Shown here in pieces: positions 18,536 to 26,200 of a stretch of 47,089 bases of DNA. The stretch's first letter is position 1. The number at the start of each line of letters is the position of its first letter. The stretch spans positions 1 through 47,089 of the forward strand of contig JAQBYD010000027.1 in NCBI GenBank assembly GCA_027623315.1, in the 5' to 3' direction. A model generated the notes under the pieces. It was given only the letters and a program-made list of their open reading frames with translations, did not search any database and was not told the origin of the DNA. The position numbers were made by a program, and so were the translations under genes. Origin of the DNA: Verrucomicrobiota bacterium (GTDB taxonomy: Bacteria > Verrucomicrobiota > Kiritimatiellia > CAJWTS01).

Positions 18536-18645
18536 GCCGCTCCCCGTTGAGACTTGGGCCTTGAGACTTTCCCGGGCAACAGCGGTGATTCCCGGGTGTG
18601 AACAAGGCTCAAGGCTCAAGTTCCAAGGCTCAAGTTTTAACTGGG
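18536..18645. repeat. Degenerate CTTGAGCC/AAGGCTCAAG repeat patch, left of the four-helix gene
   Basis: Phrases such as GAGACTTGGGCCTTGAGACTTTC and repeated AAGGCTCAAG-type words of about 7-8 base period occupy this patch. The same word family recurs at 19081-19270, 22736-22785 and 22988-23032. It is non-coding. Confidence 0.65.
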
Positions 18646-18683
18646 GGTCGTTGAGGTGACCGACAGTGAAAGGAAGCAGGACA

Positions 18684-19070
18684 ATGTACCCGGAACATGG
18701 AGAGGATAGCGACAAGAGGTATGATCTGGAGTCTCGCCTGATTGACTTTGCGGTTCAGATCATCGACGTCGTGGAAGAGATCCCGTCGAGCCGCGCCGGC
18801 AATCACATCGCTGGTCAGCTAGTCCGCTCGGGGACGTCTCCCGCGCCGAACTACGCAGAAAGCCAGAGCGCGGAATCACGCAGAGATTTCATTCACAAGT
18901 TGAAGATCGCCTTTAAGGAACTCCGAGAAACGAAGGTCTGGCTCGAGATCGTCTTGCGCAAATCGTTCTATCAGACGCGATCACCTGTCACGGACGCTTC
19001 GAGAGAGTGCGATGAGTTGATCCGAATCTTCGGCAAGAGCATCTCGACGGCAGAAGCGAAAGAACAGTGA
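18684..19070 (+). CDS. Four-helix-bundle protein (TIGR02436/S23-type)
   Basis: The 128-residue product from MYPEHGEDSD has the family hallmarks: a first helix with R-L-I-D-F-A-V-Q-I-I-D-V-V-E, the central Q-L-V-R-S-G-T-S-P-A-P-N-Y-A-E-S-Q-S-A-E-S-R-R-D-F-I-H-K-L-K-I-A-x-K-E-L-R-E-T pattern and a last amphipathic helix. The ATG is preceded by an AGGAAGCAGG ribosome-binding site; a GTG six codons earlier is less likely. No retroelement or 23S rRNA lies nearby. Degenerate short repeats lie on both sides (18536-18645 and 19081-19270), suggesting gene and repeats travel together. Molecular role unknown. Confidence 0.85.
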   Translation: MYPEHGEDSDKRYDLESRLIDFAVQIIDVVEEIPSSRAGNHIAGQLVRSGTSPAPNYAESQSAESRRDFIHKLKIAFKELRETKVWLEIVLRKSFYQTRSPVTDASRECDELIRIFGKSISTAEAKEQ

Positions 19071-19080
19071 CCCCTCGCGT

Positions 19081-19270
19081 CTTAAACTGCGTCAAAAGCC
19101 TTGGGACTTGAGCCTTCACAAGCGTGCCCGGTGCCTTGCGGAAAGTCTCAATTTCCAATTCTTAATTTCCAATTCTTAAGTAGATTCGCACTTGGGTCTT
19201 CGGACTTGAGCCTTCAGCCTTGAGCCTTGGGACTTCGGACTTGAGCCTTGGAACTTCACCGGGCAACGAC
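19081..19270. repeat. Degenerate CTTGAGCCTTGGGACTT repeat patch, right of the four-helix gene
   Basis: Multiple tandem, imperfect copies of CTTGGGACTTGAGCCTT-like words occur (for example near 19100-19116 and throughout 19191-19258), with an internal TTCCAATTCTTAA doublet at 19152-19180. No open frame of note. It mirrors the patch left of the preceding gene. Confidence 0.65.
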
Positions 19271-19299
19271 ACTCCGAAACCTAGACCTCCGCACCGATC

Positions 19300-20211
19300 C
19301 TAGAAGTGCTTGCGGTAGAGCTCGAAGGCTCTTGCCGAGTCTGCGGGGATATACTTGAACATGGTCTTGGAATCCGTGGCCAGATCCTGAACGAGCTGCA
19401 GGTTGTTCTCGTAACCCGGATACTCTTTCTTCATGTCGATGACCAGATCGTGCTCATTGCGGGCCTGGAAGACGGACGCCGCGCCGTAGACGACCCGCGC
19501 ACCCCTGGCCTCGAGATAGTAAGACGCCCAGATGTCATCCATACGCCCGACGCCCGTGTGCAGAAAATAGTCCTTCAACAGTGAAGCGTGCATAAACGTA
19601 TTTTGAGAGTTGAAGGGCGATAGCTTGTTTGAGGCGATCGGAAAGCACGACTTATCAAAGTCGCATTGCGGTTTGATCGTCATGCGGCAGATCGCGTCAA
19701 TATCCGGATCCCCGTTCCAGAAGTCCGCCTGTACGTCCGGCACCATGCGTTTCTTCGACCGGCGGCTGTAATCTCGCGTCGGGACCAATTGAAGCGGAAA
19801 GCCCCGGTGCCAGAGATTCTTGTGATTTGTGGCTCCGACGGGATCAAATACGGGCGCGTCGGTGTCGTAGTAGTTGACTTCGATCTCCTGCCCCAGCATG
19901 AGATTCTCGCCCCACCCCTCATAAGGGATATTGTCGTCGTCGATGATTGCAACCACATCGGCCTTCATCTCACGCGCCCACAAAAAGCCGAAGTTGCGCC
20001 GCTGGATGCAGCCCCAACCGATCGCATCCGAAAGCTCCTTGTCGTACGTCTCCTGTTCTTTCGGGGTGACGTAGACACCGTTCTCGAGCTTGTAGTCCGA
20101 TGGAGTCTTCAGATCCCCCATCACGACGAGATCCCAGCCGGGCATCGCATCGTATTTCAGGACCGCTTCGGTCGGAGGATTAATCGTGGTCGTGACGATG
20201 ACTTTATTCAT
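19300..20211 (-). CDS. Putative GT-A-fold glycosyltransferase (STELLO/reversibly glycosylated polypeptide-like)
   Basis: The 303-residue protein starts as a nucleotide-sugar-type Rossmann strand (M-N-K-V-I-V-T-T-T-I-N-P-P-T) and contains an A-I-I-D-D-D-N-I-P-Y segment near residue 90. This looks like the DxD metal/UDP-binding motif of GT-A enzymes. It has no signal or membrane segment. The general look (start T-T-T-I-N-P-P, DDDN, F-N-S-Q-N-T near residue 200) recalls STELLO/DUF288 and RGP/mutase-type proteins, but I cannot confirm which. AGAGG precedes the ATG. It stands alone between two repeat patches; a surface-glycan role is inferred from its neighbours. Confidence 0.6.
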   Translation of the reverse strand: MNKVIVTTTINPPTEAVLKYDAMPGWDLVVMGDLKTPSDYKLENGVYVTPKEQETYDKELSDAIGWGCIQRRNFGFLWAREMKADVVAIIDDDNIPYEGWGENLMLGQEIEVNYYDTDAPVFDPVGATNHKNLWHRGFPLQLVPTRDYSRRSKKRMVPDVQADFWNGDPDIDAICRMTIKPQCDFDKSCFPIASNKLSPFNSQNTFMHASLLKDYFLHTGVGRMDDIWASYYLEARGARVVYGAASVFQARNEHDLVIDMKKEYPGYENNLQLVQDLATDSKTMFKYIPADSARAFELYRKHF

Positions 20212-20299
20212 AGCGAACCTCTAGCCCGGACATGCAAAGACCGGGGACGGTATGAAAAGAGCCGCACGACTACAAGCGCGAAACCCGATCCGAGAGACC

Positions 20300-20843
20300 G
20301 CGGATTCGGGCCGACAGAGTCGTATCCGATCGACTCGTGTGAACAACCGGCAGAGGAACCGCGGATAGCGCGGATGGGCGCGGATTCGTGCTGACAGTGT
20401 CGTGTCCGATCAACGGAGAAGGGACCGCGGATTTCGCGGATGGGCGCGGATCTTCGGGGATGATGTCGTATCTGAATATGGAGCCGAACGGCGGAGAGAC
20501 CGCGGATGACGCGGATGGCGCGGATCTTCGGGGATGATGTCGTATCTGGGCATCGTTGCTTGTATCGGGGCGAGCCGCGCTCGCCCCGATACAAGCAACA
20601 CCGTCTTGCATGCGTCCGGATCCCATGAACACGCCAGCAGAGCCCATCAGATCCGCGTAATCCGCGGTCTCTCCCCAGCAGAGCCCATCAGATCCGTGCC
20701 ATCCGCGTAATCCGCGGTCCCTCCCATTCGTGAAGATTCGCGCGATTCGTGGGCCATCCGCGGTCTCTCTCCCCCACCTCGCAAGCATCCGCGTCATCCG
20801 CGGCCTCTCCTATTCGTGAAGATTCGTGTGATTCGTGGGCCCA
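20300..20843. repeat. Intergenic array of CCGCGGAT..CGCGGAT repeats inverted around a hairpin
   Basis: Copies in plus orientation lie at about 20303-20330, 20356-20411, 20423-20474 and 20498-20548; the last two share CGGATCTTCGGGGATGATGT and the following CGTATCTG. To the right of the hairpin at 20555-20599 the same words appear in reverse orientation (ATCCGCGTAATCCGCGG at about 20651-20668 and 20700-20722; again near 20788-20805). A 22-base direct repeat (CCAGCAGAGCCCATCAG plus ATCCG) is at 20634-20655 and 20675-20696. TTCGTGAAGATTCG-type phrases at 20733 and 20814 match 1436-1466. No gene is supported in this stretch. Confidence 0.75.
20555..20599. repeat. Perfect 21-bp palindromic hairpin, 3-base loop
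   Basis: Arms 20555-20575 and 20579-20599 are exact inverted repeats (GTTGCTTGTATCGGGGCGAG plus C) around CGC. It lies at the centre of the inverted repeat array. There is no U-tract after either arm, so it is not a classical terminator. Confidence 0.85.
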
Positions 20844-22502
20844 TCACTCTCTCGCACCCTCGCCACTCGTCAACTCCTTCAGCGCGTAGACGGTCAGAGG
20901 CGTGTGCGCCTGGCCGAAGTGCGGCACCGTCATGACCTTGCTGAACCTGTCTTCAACCAGCGCCAGGAAGTGACCCCGCTCGGAATCGGATAGCGGCCGC
21001 ATGTGCGGCGCCGCAATCGCAAGGCCGTAACCGCTGAAAGCCGCCACGGGCGCGGTGCTGGTCCCGAGCAACTCGCTGAGCAACTCATCATTCACCACCT
21101 TGACTCGCCTCGCCTCGTCCGTCGAGAGCCCGGGAAAGTAACTGAACGGCCCCATCGCGAACTCCACCGGAAGTTCCCACCCCGCCTCGACGGCCAGGTA
21201 AGCGTCCTGCGTAAGCATGACGCCTTTCTGTGGGTATAGCTCGTTGATCCGCCGTGCCGTCTCACGAAGAACCTGGAGCGGTGGTGCCGGTTTCTTGATC
21301 CACCAAAAGCGATCCCGCTTCAGGATAACCCAATCCTGGTGGAGCTCCGAAGTGCCCGCCGTCACGAGCACAGCAACAAAGACCGTGGCCAGTACGACGC
21401 ACGCCTGCGACCCGACCGGGTGTGCGGTCTCGTGCGCGCCGCGTTCCCCGGATTCAGGGGTCGACTGCGGTGACAGGTTGCGCCAGAGCAGAACGCTTCC
21501 GAAAATGGCCAGCAGGGGCGCGATCGGGGTTTGGTAGTCGTCATACGGAAACGGACTCGCCACATGCACCAGAGAGACCGCGAGGAACGCCGTAAGGAGC
21601 AGTCCCGCGAAGCAGGTATCGACCCCGGGGACTGGCGCCGCCCGGCTTTGTCGTCGGTTGATGAATGTCCAGCAGAGCGAGGCGAAAGCCACGATCGCCG
21701 CCACCGTGTAAGCACGCAGGAATCTCGACATGAAACCGGCGCGGTTAACGAATCCATCCATCAGGCCGCGGGACTCCCGGTCGACGTGGTATGAGACGCT
21801 GAAGGCAAAGCCTTCCTTTGCGAAGATGAGAGATGGCCCGAAAATCGCCGCTAAACCTACGAGGCCGCCGACGCCGAATGCCACCCATCGCCACGGATGG
21901 CCGGCCTGTCGGCGGTGCCACAACAGGTAGAGTCCAGCAACGGGGAGCATGGCACCCAGGGAGATTCGCGTCCCCGCGGCACAAGCGAGCAGAAAGCCCG
22001 CGAGCAGCGCGGAACCCAGTGCCACGCGGCGCGACGAATAGCTCAGCGCCAGAAACCCACCGGTCACGAGCAGCGCGGCAAGCCCGTAGGTCTTCACGAT
22101 CGTCGTGAAGTAGGCGTAGTACGGATTCACCGCAAGGAGCGCGAAACAGGTGAGGCCTGCCGCAAACGACAGGTGACGCGGCACCAGTCGCGCGGTCAGC
22201 CACGCGGCAAGAAACGCGGCGAGCAGCCCGAAAACGGCCGTCAGAGCCCGACCCCCGGCTACGCCATGCGGTGACCAGACCGGGAAGAGCGCTCCGTACA
22301 CGTATGGTAGAAGGGGGGTCTGCGAGTAAAAGAAGTCGCGGTAGGGAACCTGTCCGGCATGCACCAGGCGCGACGCGTGCAGATACCATCCTTCATCCTG
22401 GTTCAAATCGCCCATCCACAGGGCTTCGGCGTAGAGCAGAAGCGCGAAGACGCACGAAACAATGGCAAGGAGCCCTATGGCGCTGCGCTGTCCGCGTGAC
22501 AT
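20844..22502 (-). CDS. Multi-pass membrane protein, GT-C/ArnT-like glycosyltransferase
   Basis: The 552-residue protein from MSRGQRSAIG has about ten hydrophobic segments. A first loop carries the acidic pair in M-G-D-L-N-Q-D-E-G-W-Y near residue 30, the position and type of the catalytic/metal Asp-Glu of PMT/ArnT (GT39/GT83-like) enzymes. A soluble-looking C-terminal part follows (about 420-552). Such enzymes transfer a sugar from a polyprenyl-phosphate carrier to an acceptor outside the membrane. The frame opens 46 codons earlier, but that part is Ser/Cys-rich and overlaps the intergenic repeats. It is alone on its strand, next to repeats on both sides. Confidence 0.8.
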   Translation of the reverse strand: MSRGQRSAIGLLAIVSCVFALLLYAEALWMGDLNQDEGWYLHASRLVHAGQVPYRDFFYSQTPLLPYVYGALFPVWSPHGVAGGRALTAVFGLLAAFLAAWLTARLVPRHLSFAAGLTCFALLAVNPYYAYFTTIVKTYGLAALLVTGGFLALSYSSRRVALGSALLAGFLLACAAGTRISLGAMLPVAGLYLLWHRRQAGHPWRWVAFGVGGLVGLAAIFGPSLIFAKEGFAFSVSYHVDRESRGLMDGFVNRAGFMSRFLRAYTVAAIVAFASLCWTFINRRQSRAAPVPGVDTCFAGLLLTAFLAVSLVHVASPFPYDDYQTPIAPLLAIFGSVLLWRNLSPQSTPESGERGAHETAHPVGSQACVVLATVFVAVLVTAGTSELHQDWVILKRDRFWWIKKPAPPLQVLRETARRINELYPQKGVMLTQDAYLAVEAGWELPVEFAMGPFSYFPGLSTDEARRVKVVNDELLSELLGTSTAPVAAFSGYGLAIAAPHMRPLSDSERGHFLALVEDRFSKVMTVPHFGQAHTPLTVYALKELTSGEGARE

Positions 22503-22589
22503 GGGACGAGTCTCATGGTGGATGCGTGAAACCTCAAGTCCGAAGTTGAGCGAGGAGCAGGCCAGCCCAGAATGGCAAAATGATTGAGA

Positions 22590-22715
22590 CAGGACGATTA
22601 CTCGACAGGACGATTTTTGGGAATAGGCCGGTGGACACACGCGGTGTCGCGGTTTCGCACTACGCGGTCTACGATCGCACCCTCAAACAAATCGTCCTGT
22701 CGAGTAATCGTCCTG
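22590..22715. repeat. Exact 27-bp inverted repeats around a 72-base spacer
   Basis: Left arm 22590-22616 (CAGGACGATTACTCGACAGG and ACGATTT) matches the reverse complement of 22689-22715 exactly. Each arm contains two AGGACGATT words separated by seven bases. The spacer has a small ACACGCGGTGT palindrome. The layout resembles a REP doublet or miniature inverted-repeat element; no transposase is nearby. Confidence 0.85.
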
Positions 22716-22851
22716 CCAAAATTCCGGGATTCACGTCCGAACTTGAAACTTGGAACTTGAGAATTGGACCTTGAGACTTTCCGCGAGGCACCGGCTCCGC
22801 TCCACATCTCGAGATCCAATGGAAGCGTCCCGCATCGAGCACCTTGTCGAG

Positions 22852-22951
22852 AACCACATCGAGAACCTTGCCGAGAACCACATCGGAATCCGTGAAACTT
22901 CGACGTAACTATGGTCCCGATTTGGTTCTCGTCAAAGTTCTCGGATTGGTT
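22852..22951. repeat. Imperfect stem-loop element, family I (copy 2)
   Basis: Arms 22852-22886 and 22917-22951 are inverted repeats (29 of 35 bases) around a 30-base loop. The ATCGAGAACCTTG.CGAGAAC phrases are shared with the element at 15488-15587. An extra half-unit lies just left (CATCGAGCACCTTGTCGAG at 22833-22851). Confidence 0.75.
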
Positions 22952-23111
22952 TGCATGCCGCACCTTGTCGAGCCCCGCATCCAGCCGGAAGGCTCAAGGC
23001 TCAATTTCCAAGGCTCAAGACCCAAGGTGGCTCACACACATGGCCCATCGGCAGCGCCATTCCTGTCTTCCCTTGACACTCAACCCTCTGCGCTCGACAC
23101 TCCCTCGCCTC

Positions 23112-23633
23112 ATGAAGAAACTCCTCGCGAGATACACTGATCCCCAGGTCCTTAAGCAGTTCCTGCAGCAAGACGCGGATCGGGACATCCAGTTCTTCAA
23201 GTACGCCATCGCCGGCGCGACTGCCACGGCGTTTCACATCGTGCTCTTTCATCTGATTGCGTGGAAAGTATTCCCCGCCCTCCAGGCCGAAGATCTCTTC
23301 TCGAAACTACTCGGCCTGACCATCGAACCGCTGGAAGACGCCGTCCGCTCGCGCAACTCGATGTACAGCAATCTTGGGGCTTTTATTTTCTCGAACTTCT
23401 TCTGCTGGATCATCAACCGTGCGTGGGTCTTCAACCCGGGACGGCATCACATCATGGTGGAACTCGGTCTCTTCTACGTCGCATCCTCGGCCGCCATCGG
23501 GAGTGGGACGCTGCTGATGGGCTGGCTCATCAGTCACTACGGCATGATCACGACGCTCGCCTTCTGCGCCAATCTTGTCACCTCTCTGCTGATCAACTAC
23601 GGCATGCGCAAGTTCGTGATCTTCAAGGGGTAG
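23112..23633 (+). CDS. GtrA-family membrane flippase
   Basis: GtrA/GtcA proteins are small four-helix membrane proteins that flip polyprenyl-phosphate sugars. This one has 173 residues. Helix 1 follows Q-F-F-K-Y-A-I-A-G-A-T-A-T-A, a typical GtrA opening. Further helices contain S-N-L-G-A-F-I-F-S-N-F-F-C-W-I-I-N-R-A-W-V-F and end with N-L-V-T-S-L-L-I-N-Y-G-M-R-K-F-V-I-F. It is longer than the usual 120-150 residues because of a soluble insertion of about 40 residues between helices 1 and 2. It overlaps the convergent YfhO-like gene by 11 bases. With the GT2 at 13633 and the YfhO-like proteins it could form a three-component surface glycosylation system. Confidence 0.85.
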   Translation: MKKLLARYTDPQVLKQFLQQDADRDIQFFKYAIAGATATAFHIVLFHLIAWKVFPALQAEDLFSKLLGLTIEPLEDAVRSRNSMYSNLGAFIFSNFFCWIINRAWVFNPGRHHIMVELGLFYVASSAAIGSGTLLMGWLISHYGMITTLAFCANLVTSLLINYGMRKFVIFKG

Positions 23634-26145
23634 CGGGGCGAACTCGGCGAATGACGATCGCCGCGATCGACCAGGCGCTCAGCACCAACAAGGCTCCCAC
23701 GGCGAGGAAGAAGTGGCCGCGGTAGGGCTGGTACGTCATGACGATCTCGTGCTTGCCGGCGCCCAACTTGAGACCACGCATGAGGTAGTTCACGCGATCG
23801 ATGGCTTGGGGCCGCCCATCGACCGTTGCCGTCCACCCATCCTGATAGCGATCATTGACCACAAGTAGCCCTTCTTCCGGAATCTCCACACGTATGCGAA
23901 TTAACGTTCGGTCATGCTCAAGGGACGTAACTGCAGTCGGACCGCGCCCGGTGTCGTGTCGCCCCGGCGGACCCGAGAGGATCGCCCACTCCTGCGGATT
24001 CAGCTCACTCCCGGCCAGACTCGACAGCACTGCATTGTCGTCATCCAGCGATAGCCATTTGTGGTAGACCAGGGCGCGAGGCAGAGCTCTTGTGAATCGC
24101 ACCAGTGCAAATCGCCCCGCCGCGCGTTGCCCGATGTCGATGATCCGTCCCCTCGCGTCGATGTCGAATGCGTGCACGAGTTGGCATTGACCGGCGTTCA
24201 GCAATGACTGCAGAGCCTGCATGGGGCCGACGACGAATCGCGTGTTCGTGAGTTCCCAGAGGCGAAGCGGGTTCTGCTGGAACGCGCCGAAGTATGCCTG
24301 GTAGTCGCTCTCCATGTTTCTCTGCTTTGGCGGCTCCAGCGCATCGATCAAATGCGCGCGAAACATGATTGAGCGCCACTGCGCGAACGGGGACCCAGGG
24401 AAGGGACAACTGACGCGATACGGCTCGACTTCCTGATGAAGACGCTCGATGAGCGAATTCGAACGCATGAAAGCGCTCAAATCAACGACCTTCACGTATC
24501 TTCGATTCACCAGCGCGAGGTCAAGCGCAAGACACACGAGCACCATGGCGGCCACCCAGCGCCCGGTGCGGGCAGGATCACGCGACCGCCCCATAAACCG
24601 AAGGGCCGCAGCGCAAACTCCGAATAGGATCGCCGCCTGGAGAAGTCCACGCAGCATGTTGCGGACAATCACGGACTGACTTCCCGCCAGCCCCAGTTCC
24701 GTCCAGTATGCCGTGAGCGACGATCGCAGGGCTCCGACGCCAAGCATTCCAATCATCATCAGCGCGGCCATGCACGTCGCGCCCCAGAACCCCCAGCGAT
24801 AGAACGATGCGGCTTCGGGTCCAGCTTTATCTGTCTGACGCGAAGCCGCGACGTGCCCGAGGGTAATGCTAAGTCCGGCGGCGAACAGGAACCCAAGTGC
24901 GACCTCCAGCACGTGCAGAAATTTCACCGGCGCGCGCATACTCCCGGCATAGGGCAAGGCGTAGAACAGACGGTACAGGGGAAAGTTGCGCCCCAATGCG
25001 AACAGAAACGCCAGGAGCGCGATGACAGACCAGAAGATCACATCGCGTCGCAAGCGCCGTCGCACTTCCTGTGCGACCTCGTCATCGTCATCACGCCCAC
25101 GCCCGCGTGTGGTGACGGCCCAGGCCAGCGCCAGGAACCCGAACGTGATCGGCAAGACGCCGAGGTAAACCGTGTGCTGACGCAGGTTCATCAGCCCCTG
25201 CTTATGCTTCATCCAGCCCAGGGCCCGCCCCATGCGTCCCCAGTAAGGGCCCTTCGGGTCCCCCGTTTCGACGCCAAAGAAACATGGTGCCACAAACTCA
25301 ATCGCCTCCTCGGGCGGAAGACTCCAGTTCGTCGCAAAGATCCACTTCTCCTTCTCGCTCTTACCCGCCACCTCAGATCGCGTCTTCATTGAATGCTGCT
25401 GAGCACCGCGAATCGAAGCATAGCCGAGTGCTAAAGCGAATGCTGTCGCGATGGCGGCGCCGATGATCCCTTTCGTTGCGACTCGGCGCAGACCGGGGAG
25501 GAAACAGCTGGCGGCCAGTCTATACGCCCAGTAGAGGCCCGCGAGAATAGCGAAGATCAGCATGATATCCGGCTGCGCCCCCAGGCCGAATGCCGCAACC
25601 GCACCCGCCCACGCGTAGTGCTTCAAGGATTGCCGCTCGACGGCGCGGTCTAGCAACCCGAGCATTAGCGGGACCATGGACATCAAGCTAAACTTGCCGA
25701 GGTGCCCTGCTGCAATAAGCGTAAAGGAATGAGGGCTCAGGGCGAGGGCCATGGCTCCGCAATATGCTGGAATGCCCCGAAGTCCTCGGCCACGCAGGAA
25801 GTAGAGACCTGCCAATCCTAGCAAGGAGATATTGAACAAGTACGCGCCGACGTGGAAGACAAGCGGCGACGTGACGCATCTCAGGAGATTGACTGGAGTC
25901 AGAGGTAAGGGTGCGCGCGCCAAACCGAGCATCATCGGGTGCCAGGACCCCATGAATGCCCCCGGCAGCTCGTCTTTTCGCTCAATCGAACCGTGCGGAA
26001 GGTTGTCGGGGCCCCAGAGCGTCTCTCCGGAAAACAGGGGTTTCCAGAAAACAGTCAGCACGGTCAGTGCGAATAGTCCGACGAAGATTCCGGCTTCCCA
26101 GCCAATCCGCGGACGTAGTCGGCTGGTCTTGTTATTGCTGCTCAT
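23623..26145 (-). CDS. YfhO-like giant membrane protein (GT-C type), copy 1
   Basis: The 840-residue protein has an N-terminal hydrophobic region of about a dozen helices, an early periplasmic loop with W-G-P-D-N-L-P-H-G (about residue 43), G-H-L-G-K-F and Q-P-D-I-M-L motifs, and a soluble C-terminal domain. That domain ends V-N-D-R-Y-Q-D-G-W-T-A-T-V-D-G and Y-L-M-R-G-L, then a last helix. The D-x-Y-x-x-G-W-x-A-x-V-D-G phrase is typical of Bacillus/Listeria YfhO-family proteins that glycosylate teichoic acids from polyprenyl-phosphate donors. It is last in the operon phosphoesterase - ppd - flippase - yfhO. It is a paralogue of the gene at 30842. Confidence 0.85.
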   Translation of the reverse strand: MSSNNKTSRLRPRIGWEAGIFVGLFALTVLTVFWKPLFSGETLWGPDNLPHGSIERKDELPGAFMGSWHPMMLGLARAPLPLTPVNLLRCVTSPLVFHVGAYLFNISLLGLAGLYFLRGRGLRGIPAYCGAMALALSPHSFTLIAAGHLGKFSLMSMVPLMLGLLDRAVERQSLKHYAWAGAVAAFGLGAQPDIMLIFAILAGLYWAYRLAASCFLPGLRRVATKGIIGAAIATAFALALGYASIRGAQQHSMKTRSEVAGKSEKEKWIFATNWSLPPEEAIEFVAPCFFGVETGDPKGPYWGRMGRALGWMKHKQGLMNLRQHTVYLGVLPITFGFLALAWAVTTRGRGRDDDDEVAQEVRRRLRRDVIFWSVIALLAFLFALGRNFPLYRLFYALPYAGSMRAPVKFLHVLEVALGFLFAAGLSITLGHVAASRQTDKAGPEAASFYRWGFWGATCMAALMMIGMLGVGALRSSLTAYWTELGLAGSQSVIVRNMLRGLLQAAILFGVCAAALRFMGRSRDPARTGRWVAAMVLVCLALDLALVNRRYVKVVDLSAFMRSNSLIERLHQEVEPYRVSCPFPGSPFAQWRSIMFRAHLIDALEPPKQRNMESDYQAYFGAFQQNPLRLWELTNTRFVVGPMQALQSLLNAGQCQLVHAFDIDARGRIIDIGQRAAGRFALVRFTRALPRALVYHKWLSLDDDNAVLSSLAGSELNPQEWAILSGPPGRHDTGRGPTAVTSLEHDRTLIRIRVEIPEEGLLVVNDRYQDGWTATVDGRPQAIDRVNYLMRGLKLGAGKHEIVMTYQPYRGHFFLAVGALLVLSAWSIAAIVIRRVRPATP

Positions 26146-26200
26146 CGCACATCGATCTCCCTGTCTCGGGTTTCGCCCTCTTCCGCGACGCCCTCGACAC

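Larger units (their letters stand above)
22503..23111. other. Repeat-filled intergenic region
   Basis: No gene is supported. It contains the 27-bp inverted repeat at 22590-22715, CTTGAGAATTGGACCTTGAG-type words at 22736-22785, the family I stem-loop at 22852-22951 and more AAGGCTCAAG words at 22988-23032. It probably also holds the divergent promoters for the membrane protein and GtrA. Confidence 0.6.

Noticed and set aside
18684..19070. Avd protein of a diversity-generating retroelement
   Set aside because: No reverse transcriptase, template repeat or variable repeat nearby; family resemblance alone is not enough.
20300..20843. Possible CRISPR array
   Set aside because: Repeats differ in length, spacing and orientation, there are no uniform spacers, and no cas genes are present.
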